Below, in pieces: positions 6,227 through 10,212 of a stretch of 10,212 nt of DNA. The DNA lies in the NCBI GenBank assembly GCA_013695335.1, contig JACDAR010000298.1:1-10212 (forward strand). The letters run 5' to 3'. The position numbers and the translations under genes were made by a program. Numbering within the stretch: the first letter of the stretch is position 1; the number at the start of each line of letters is the position of its first letter. The stretch is from Rubrobacter sp. Its GTDB lineage: Bacteria; Actinomycetota; Rubrobacteria; Rubrobacterales; Rubrobacteraceae. Under the pieces are notes generated by a model. It did no database searches. It saw nothing but the letters and a program-made list of their open reading frames with translations, and was not told the origin of the DNA.

Positions 6227-6672
6227 TACTCGGCCCTCGATATGATGTTCGCCAGACGCCACCGCTTGCGCGCCGAGAGGGGCCGTGTCTCCATGATCCT
6301 GACGGTGTCACCCACGCGGGCGTCGTTGCCCTCGTCGTGGACCATGAACCGCCTGGAACTGCGAACGCGCTTCTTGTACAGCTTGTGCCGCACCAGCGTC
6401 TCCACGGTGACCGTCACTGTCTTGTCCGGCTTGTCCGAGACCACGAGCCCGACCCGCTCCTTGCGCCGGTTGCGCCCGGTGTCGCTCTGGATCTGTCCCT
6501 CGTCCTGGTCGAATGCAGGCCCGCGGGCCGGTCCCGTATCCAGGCCGGCCTCGACCGCTTCGCCGGGTTCGCCACCCTCTATGAGATCCTGCGGCGTCTC
6601 GGCCTGGCGTTCCTGCTCATCCGGCTCGACCCCTTCAGGGGTCTGCCCTGTGTTTTTCTCTTCTTCCGTCAC
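6226..6672 (-). CDS. rpsQ: 30S ribosomal protein S17 with long acidic N-terminal extension
   Basis: S17 is a primary 16S rRNA-binding protein of the 30S body with an OB fold. The conserved part runs from about residue 67 (RNRRKERVGLVVSDKPDKTV), through VRHKLYKKRVRSSRRFMVHD, to the family signature VGDTVRIMETRPLSARKRWR. That is about 82 residues, the usual whole length. In front lie about 66 residues, low in complexity and probably disordered; the first 65 contain 19 Asp/Glu and only 3 Lys/Arg. The start is GTG overlapping the rpmC stop by 1 nt (TAGTG), with GAGGAA just upstream. No ATG occurs in frame before the core, and the nearest later GTG (about residue 77) would remove the first beta strand. 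Extended S17 proteins are known in some actinobacteria. The function of this one is unknown. Confidence 0.93.
   Translation of the reverse strand: MTEEEKNTGQTPEGVEPDEQERQAETPQDLIEGGEPGEAVEAGLDTGPARGPAFDQDEGQIQSDTGRNRRKERVGLVVSDKPDKTVTVTVETLVRHKLYKKRVRSSRRFMVHDEGNDARVGDTVRIMETRPLSARKRWRLANIISRAE
6234..6238 (-). promoter_or_regulatory. Shine-Dalgarno site of rplN (decides its start)
   Basis: GAGGG lies in the last codons of rpsQ with a 7-nt spacer (CCGAGTA) before the GTG at 6226. This fits initiation there and argues against the upstream GTG at 6262. Confidence 0.7.
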
Positions 6673-6872
6673 TATTCCTCGTTCTCCAGCTTCTTCCGGT
6701 TCAGGACTGTGAGGAGGCGGGCTATGTTCTTCCTGACCTCCTGAAGCTGTCCCGTGTTCTCCAACTGTCCCGTGGCGTGCTGGAAACGCAGGTTGAAGAG
6801 CTCACGCCGCGTCTGCGCCAGGCGCTGCTCCAGTTCCTGCACGTCCAGCTCGCGGACCTCGGCGGCCTTCAC
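6672..6872 (-). CDS. rpmC: 50S ribosomal protein L29
   Basis: L29 is a small helical protein near the polypeptide exit tunnel, next to L23, and contributes to the site where targeting factors dock. The 66-residue product is two antiparallel helices with the signature ELFNLRFQHATGQLENTGQL (about residues 24-43). It begins with KAAEVRELDVQELEQRL and ends with VRKNIARLLTVLNRKKLE. The start is GTG, overlapping the rplP stop as GTGA. No AGGAGG-like site precedes it; the closest purine-rich sequence is a run of seven G about 10 nt upstream. Initiation therefore probably relies on ribosomes terminating on rplP. Length and sequence are normal for the family. Confidence 0.97.
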   Translation of the reverse strand: MKAAEVRELDVQELEQRLAQTRRELFNLRFQHATGQLENTGQLQEVRKNIARLLTVLNRKKLENEE

Positions 6873-7288
6873 TGCTGAACACCCCCCCGTGCCACGAAGC
6901 GGCTTTTGATCGGGAGCTTCTGAGCCGCGAGGTTCATTGCCTCGCGCGCCAGTTCCTCGTCGACGCCGCTCATCTCGAACATCACCCTTCCGGGCTTCAC
7001 TACCGCGACGTAGTCCTCCGGGCTGCCCTTGCCGCTGCCCATGCGGGTCTCGGCTGGCTTCTTGGTGACCGGCTTATGGGGGAAGATGTTTATCCACACC
7101 TTCCCGCCGCGCTTGATCTTGCGGGTCATCGCGATACGGGCCGCCTCTATCTGGCGGTTGGTGATCCAGGCCGGTTCCAAAGCCTGCAGTCCGTACTCGC
7201 CGAACTGCACCTCGGTCCCGCCCCTGGCCTGACCCCGCATCCTGCCCCGATGGGGCTTGCGGTATTTGAGTTTTTTGGGTACAAGCAT
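6869..7288 (-). CDS. rplP: 50S ribosomal protein L16
   Basis: L16 is a late 50S assembly protein near the A site, contacting aminoacyl-tRNA and helix 38 of 23S rRNA. The 139-residue product begins MLVPKKLKYRKPHRGRMRGQ. It continues with VQFGEYGLQALEPAWITNRQ, IEAARIAMTRKIKRGGKVWI and NIFPHKPVTKKPAETRMGSG. The RMGSGKG loop (82-88) leads to EDYVAVVKPGRVMFEMSGV, all family landmarks. The ATG lies 3 nt after the rpsC stop, with GGGAG at a 7-nt spacing. The last codons contain seven consecutive G on the coding strand, just before the GTGA overlap with rpmC. Confidence 0.98.
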   Translation of the reverse strand: MLVPKKLKYRKPHRGRMRGQARGGTEVQFGEYGLQALEPAWITNRQIEAARIAMTRKIKRGGKVWINIFPHKPVTKKPAETRMGSGKGSPEDYVAVVKPGRVMFEMSGVDEELAREAMNLAAQKLPIKSRFVARGGVQQ

Positions 7289-7291
7289 CGG

Positions 7292-7951
7292 CTATCTCCC
7301 GATCTCGTCTTCCTGGACGCCGTGGTTGATCCAGACCTTCACGCCGATCTGGCCCATCTGCGTTTTTGCCTCCCTGAAGCCGTAATCTATGTCGGCATCC
7401 AGGGTGTGCAGCGGCACGCTGCCATCCGAAATCGTCTCCTCGCGGCCCATCTCGATGCCGCCGAGACGCCCGCCGCAACGTATACGGGCGCCCTTGGCCC
7501 CGCTGCGCATCGCGCTCGTCAGGGCCCGCTTCATGGTGCGCCGGAACGCGGCGCGTCCAACTAGCTGCTCGGCTATGGATTCGGCGACCAGAGCGGCGTT
7601 GAGTTCCGGGCGCGACACCTCGCGCACGTTGACCTGTACCTTCTTCTTGGTCAGGCGCTCGAGTTCGCCGCGAAGCTCGTCGACTTCGGAGCCGCCCTTG
7701 CCGATCACGATGCCAGGGCGGGCTGTGTGGATATCCACGGCGACCTCGCCCTGCTCGGCTGCCTTCTTGATCTCGATGTTGGCGATGCCCGCGCGGGCGA
7801 GCTTCTTCTCTATGTGGTCCCGGATCTTGATGTCCTCGCCAAGCAGTTCGGCGAAGTCCCTGTCCGAGTACCAGCTACTTTTGAAATCTACCTTCTCGCC
7901 CTTGCGCTTGACGCCGAGGCGGAAGCCCTCCGGGTGTATTTTCTGGCCCAT
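7292..7951 (-). CDS. rpsC: 30S ribosomal protein S3
   Basis: S3 lies at the mRNA entry site of the 30S head and contributes to mRNA unwinding. The 219-residue product opens with GQKIHPEGFRLGVKRKGEKV. It has a type II KH domain (about residues 38-106) with the GKGG loop at 84-87 in RPGIVIGKGGSEVDELRGEL. The C-terminal domain carries ELNAALVAESIAEQL, RTMKRALTSAMRSGAKGARI and VPLHTLDADIDYGF. The C-terminal signature reads RCGGRLGGIEMGR, with Cys-Gly where Ser-Gly is usual; this is a minor substitution. ATG abuts the rplV stop (TAGATG), and an AGGAGG with a 5-nt spacer lies within the end of rplV. Length is normal and no C-terminal extension is present. Confidence 0.98.
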   Translation of the reverse strand: MGQKIHPEGFRLGVKRKGEKVDFKSSWYSDRDFAELLGEDIKIRDHIEKKLARAGIANIEIKKAAEQGEVAVDIHTARPGIVIGKGGSEVDELRGELERLTKKKVQVNVREVSRPELNAALVAESIAEQLVGRAAFRRTMKRALTSAMRSGAKGARIRCGGRLGGIEMGREETISDGSVPLHTLDADIDYGFREAKTQMGQIGVKVWINHGVQEDEIGR

Positions 7952-8302
7952 CTATTCCTCCTCGTCGCCGGGCGTGTCTACCCCGCCGAGCTTCACGCTT
8001 ATGTGGCTCGTGCGCTTGCGGATCATGGTCGCCCGGCCCATCGCCCGCGGCCTGTAGCGTTTGATAGTCGGGCCTTCGTCGACCCGGATCTCCCGCACGA
8101 ACAACACGTCGGTGTCGGCGTCGTCGTTGTGTTCGGCGTTGGACGCGGCGCTGTTCACCACGTCGCCCACGATCTTGGCCGCCCGCTTGTTGGTGAACTC
8201 CAGGATGGAGACGGCTTCTGGCACGCTCTTGCCCCGCACGGCGTCGGCGACGAGCCGCGCCTTGCGGGGGGCGATGCGCACGTACCTGGCGGTTGCCTTC
8301 AT
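7952..8302 (-). CDS. rplV: 50S ribosomal protein L22
   Basis: L22 lines the peptide exit tunnel with a long beta-hairpin and takes part in early 50S assembly. The 116-residue product has the N-terminal ARYVRIAPRKARLVADAVRG, then VVNSAASNAEHNDDADTDVL. The hairpin and signature region follows as IKRYRPRAMGRATMIRKRTS and HISVKL (about residues 80-105). Mutations in this hairpin give macrolide resistance in other bacteria. The acidic tail GDEEE extends slightly past the family core. ATG overlaps the rpsS stop as ATGA, with GAGG 5 nt upstream. The GAGGAGG coding for the acidic tail doubles as the SD of rpsC. Confidence 0.98.
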   Translation of the reverse strand: MKATARYVRIAPRKARLVADAVRGKSVPEAVSILEFTNKRAAKIVGDVVNSAASNAEHNDDADTDVLFVREIRVDEGPTIKRYRPRAMGRATMIRKRTSHISVKLGGVDTPGDEEE

Positions 8303-8580
8303 CGGCGCCTCGCCGTACGGTCGTCCTTGCGGTGCGTCCTGAAGGTGCGGGTCGGCGCGAACTCGCCGAGCTTGTGGCCGACCATGCTCTCCGTACAGAA
8401 GACCGGCACGTGCTTACGCCCGTCGTGTACGGCGATGGTGTGGCCGACGAACTCGGGGTAGATCACGCTCGCCCGGCTCCAGGTCTTGAGCATCCGCTTC
8501 TCGTTGTTCTCGTTCATCCGCCGGACGCGCTCCATCAGGCGCTCCTCGACGAACGGCTCTTTTTTTGAAGAGCGCGTCAC
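8299..8580 (-). CDS. rpsS: 30S ribosomal protein S19
   Basis: S19 forms a complex with S13 in the 30S head and contacts 23S rRNA and tRNA. The 93-residue product starts TRSSKKEPFVEERLMERVRR and contains TWSRASVIYPEFVGHTIAVH. The signature follows as DGRKHVPVFCTESMVGHKLG, then EFAPTRTFRTH. The start is GTG directly abutting the rplB stop (TAGGTG). AAGGAGG 6 nt upstream, inside the last rplB codons, makes this start secure. Codons 5-7 read TCA-AAA-AAA, giving seven A in a row, in phase with a potential -1 slippery heptamer. This is noted but not interpreted as functional. Confidence 0.98.
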   Translation of the reverse strand: MTRSSKKEPFVEERLMERVRRMNENNEKRMLKTWSRASVIYPEFVGHTIAVHDGRKHVPVFCTESMVGHKLGEFAPTRTFRTHRKDDRTARRR

Positions 8581-9420
8581 CTAGCGCCTCCTTCCTTTTC
8601 TGCGACGGCGCACGATCATGGCGTCCGACCGCTTGTGCTTTTTCCTTGTGGGGGAACCCTGGGTGATCTTGCCCCACGGTGTCACCGGCGCCCGCCCCGA
8701 CGTGGACTTGCCCTCGCCACCACCATGCGGATGGTCCACCGGGTTCATAACGGTCCCACGCACCGTCGGCCTGATGCCGAGATGACGCTTCCGACCAGCC
8801 TTGCCCCACCGGACGTTCTGATGCGACTGATTACCAACGACGCCGACTGTAGCCCGGCACGCGGAGCGCACCCTGCGGCGCTCTCCGCTCGGGAGCCGGA
8901 GCGTCGCGTAGCTACCCTCTCGGGCGACGAGCTGCGCGCTGGTCCCGGCGCTCCGGGCCATCTGCGCCCCGCGTCCGGGCTCCAGTTCCACGGCATGGAC
9001 CACGGTGCCGACCGGAATACGGTTCAGCGGCAGGGTATTGCCAACGTCCACCTCGGCCTCGGGGCCGCTCTCGACGAGCGAGCCAACGGGCAGGTTGCGC
9101 GGCGCCAGGATGTAGCGTTTCTCGCCGTCGTGGTAGTGAAGCAGCGCGATATTCGCCGAGCGGTTCGGATCGTACTCGATCGTCGCGACCGTCGCTGGCA
9201 CGCCATCCTTCCGGCGCTTGAAATCTATGAGCCGGTAGCGCCGCTTGTGACCGCCGCCGATGTGGCGGGTCGTGATGCGCCCGTGGTTGTTGCGCCCGCC
9301 GTGCTTGTGCAGCTTGGTGACGAGGCTCTTCTCCGGCTTCTCTCTCGTCACCGAGTCCCGCGTCAGGACCGAGGAGTTCCTCCGGCCCGCGCTCGTCGGC
9401 TTGTAGCGTCTCGCAGGCAT
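8581..9420 (-). CDS. rplB: 50S ribosomal protein L2
   Basis: L2 is a core 50S protein needed for subunit association and peptidyl-transferase activity. The 279-residue product has the N-terminal RYKPTSAGRRNSSVLTRDSV, then HKHGGRNNHGRITTRHIGGG and KRRYRLIDFKRRKDGVPATV. The RNA-binding core includes IEYDPNRSANIALLHYHDGE and YILAPRNLPVGSLVESGP. The L2 signature MNPVDHPHGGGEG is at residues 225-237, with the His important for peptidyl-transferase activity (E. coli His229) at about residue 232. The C-terminus is strongly basic (VRRRRKGRRR). ATG lies 1 nt after the rplW stop, with a GAGGGGG just upstream. Length is normal. Confidence 0.99.
   Translation of the reverse strand: MPARRYKPTSAGRRNSSVLTRDSVTREKPEKSLVTKLHKHGGRNNHGRITTRHIGGGHKRRYRLIDFKRRKDGVPATVATIEYDPNRSANIALLHYHDGEKRYILAPRNLPVGSLVESGPEAEVDVGNTLPLNRIPVGTVVHAVELEPGRGAQMARSAGTSAQLVAREGSYATLRLPSGERRRVRSACRATVGVVGNQSHQNVRWGKAGRKRHLGIRPTVRGTVMNPVDHPHGGGEGKSTSGRAPVTPWGKITQGSPTRKKHKRSDAMIVRRRRKGRRR
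8587..8593 (-). promoter_or_regulatory. Shine-Dalgarno site of rpsS (supports GTG start)
   Basis: AAGGAGG lies inside the C-terminal coding part of rplB, with a 6-nt spacer (CGCTAG) before the GTG at 8580. It is one of the strongest SD sites in the window and fixes the S19 start at a codon that abuts the rplB stop. Confidence 0.8.
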
Positions 9421-9421
9421 C

Positions 9422-9709
9422 CTAGACCCCCTCGAACAGTTCGATGCGGTCGCCCTCGGCCAGCTTCACGACAGCCTTCTTCCACGAGGAAGTCCGTCCC
9501 CGCGTCAGGCCCTGTCGCTTCGGCTTGCTCTTGACGTTGGACGTGTTTACCCTCGACACGCTCACGTCGAAGGCGTCCTGGACGGCGTTTTTGATCTGGT
9601 TTTTATTCGCCCGCCGGTCTACGTGGAACGTGTACTGTCCCTCGACCTCCACGAGCCCGTAGCTCTTCTCCGAGATGACCGGACGGATGATGATCTGATG
9701 CGGGTCCAT
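9422..9709 (-). CDS. rplW: 50S ribosomal protein L23
   Basis: L23 sits at the exit of the peptide tunnel and is the docking site for trigger factor and SRP. The 95-residue product starts DPHQIIIRPVISEKSYGLVE, then has GQYTFHVDRRANKNQIKNAV, the standard L23 core. VQDAFDVSVSRVNTSNVKSK and GLTRGRTSSWKKAVVKLAEG follow, the first part being the loop toward the tunnel. ATG abuts the rplD stop (TAGATG), and GGAGGG with a 7-nt spacer lies in the end of rplD. Length and motifs are normal. Confidence 0.98.
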   Translation of the reverse strand: MDPHQIIIRPVISEKSYGLVEVEGQYTFHVDRRANKNQIKNAVQDAFDVSVSRVNTSNVKSKPKRQGLTRGRTSSWKKAVVKLAEGDRIELFEGV

Positions 9710-10212
9710 CTAGCTTCCCTCCCCGGAGAGCCTCGCATATGCAGCCCGCGAAAACACGACCTCTCTCGCCCGCAGCAACTCATAAACCCCGTACTGATGA
9801 GGCTTTGTCACCGTGACCTTTGGCAAGTTCCTGAAGGAGAGCGCCGCGTTCCGGTCGTCGTCTGTCAGCACGATCAGGACCGGCCCCGCGACCTCCATGT
9901 CCCCGAGCAGCTTCTTCGCCTGCTTCGTGGATGGCTCATCGAACGAGAGCGAGTCGAGCACGTACAACTCACCATCGGCGGCTTTCGTCGAGAGCGCGCC
10001 ATCGAAGGCCGCTTTGGCCTCCTTGCGGTTGATGCGCTTGCCGAAGCGTGCTGGCTTGGGCTTCGGCCCGCCCCAGACCCCACCACCGACCCGCACCGGG
10101 GACTTCACGTCGCCCGCTCTGGCGCGACCCGTGCCCTTCTGACGGTACAACTTCGCGCCGGAACCCCGGATCTCGTTTCGGCCCTTCGTCGAGGCCGTGT
10201 ATCGCCGCCGCG
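9710..10212 (-). CDS. rplD: 50S ribosomal protein L4, N-terminus missing (cut by window edge)
   Basis: L4 binds 23S rRNA, lines the exit tunnel and, in E. coli, represses its own S10 operon. About 167 codons are visible, and the reading frame is open to the right edge. The visible part starts RRRYTASTKGRNEIRGSGAK and then YRQKGTGRARAGDVKSPVRV, which is the tunnel loop. The TTG at 10150 is therefore an internal Leu codon (GAKLYRQKG), not the start. The remaining N-terminal part, probably 40-50 residues, lies outside the window. GGGVWGGPKPKPARFGKR, the GALS helix start and VLTDDDRNAALSFRNLP complete the globular domain. The stop abuts the rplW start. The S10-operon leader, where L4 regulation could be looked for, is upstream and not visible. 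Confidence 0.97.
   Translation of the reverse strand, partial: RRRYTASTKGRNEIRGSGAKLYRQKGTGRARAGDVKSPVRVGGGVWGGPKPKPARFGKRINRKEAKAAFDGALSTKAADGELYVLDSLSFDEPSTKQAKKLLGDMEVAGPVLIVLTDDDRNAALSFRNLPKVTVTKPHQYGVYELLRAREVVFSRAAYARLSGEGS

Noticed and set aside
8635..9534. Plus-strand open frame of 299 codons opposite rplB and rplW
   Set aside because: It is the mirror frame of L2 and L23 coding sequence, with no independent support.
10148..10150. TTG as the start of rplD
   Set aside because: The frame is open upstream to the window edge and encodes conserved L4 sequence (TASTKGRNEIRGSGAK), so this TTG is an internal Leu codon.
1..10212. A hidden novel system or inserted gene within the operon
   Set aside because: Every base belongs to a recognised gene or to a gap of 19 nt or less. 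Gene order is canonical and no insertion, repeat cluster or unassigned gene is present.

Overview
The window is a GC-rich bacterial chromosome segment made almost entirely of one long ribosomal-protein operon, transcribed on the minus strand from right to left. It holds 22 genes, two of them cut by the window edges. In order of transcription they are rplD (partial), rplW, rplB, rpsS, rplV, rpsC, rplP, rpmC, rpsQ, rplN, rplX, rplE, rpsN, rpsH, rplF, rplR, rpsE, rpmD, rplO, secY, adk and map (partial). This is the conserved S10-spc cluster, ending in the secY-adk-map segment that precedes infA and the alpha operon in many Gram-positive lineages.

Packing is extreme. The largest gap between genes is 19 nt, and most junctions are 4-nt overlaps (ATGA or GTGA), 1-nt overlaps (TAGTG or TAATG) or direct abutments. 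The first part (rplD to rplX) has gaps of 0-3 nt or short overlaps. The middle part (rplE to rpsE) has slightly looser gaps of 6-19 nt that carry Shine-Dalgarno (SD) sequences. The last part (rpsE to map) is tightly coupled again. There is no room for an internal promoter or terminator between genes, so the promoter must lie upstream (beyond position 10212) and the transcript must continue past position 1. There are no RNA genes, mobile elements, CRISPR arrays or unassigned stretches over 300 bases.

The genes supply the ribosome's early-assembly and core proteins: L2, L4, L22 and L23 of the large subunit, and S3, S5, S8, S14, S17 and S19 of the small subunit. They also supply the SecY translocation channel, adenylate kinase, and methionine aminopeptidase, which trims nascent chains.

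The organism is most likely a high-GC Gram-positive, probably an actinobacterium and possibly a Rubrobacter-like deep branch. This is inferred from base composition, gene order, the extended N-termini of S5 and S17, the zinc-binding S14 and the general look of the proteins. It was not tested by any search.

I found no previously undescribed system. The features most worth a second look are a long acidic N-terminal extension on S17, a Gly/Arg/Pro-rich extension with an octapeptide repeat on S5 that begins at a TTG codon, and several unusual starts that automated gene calling could misplace.
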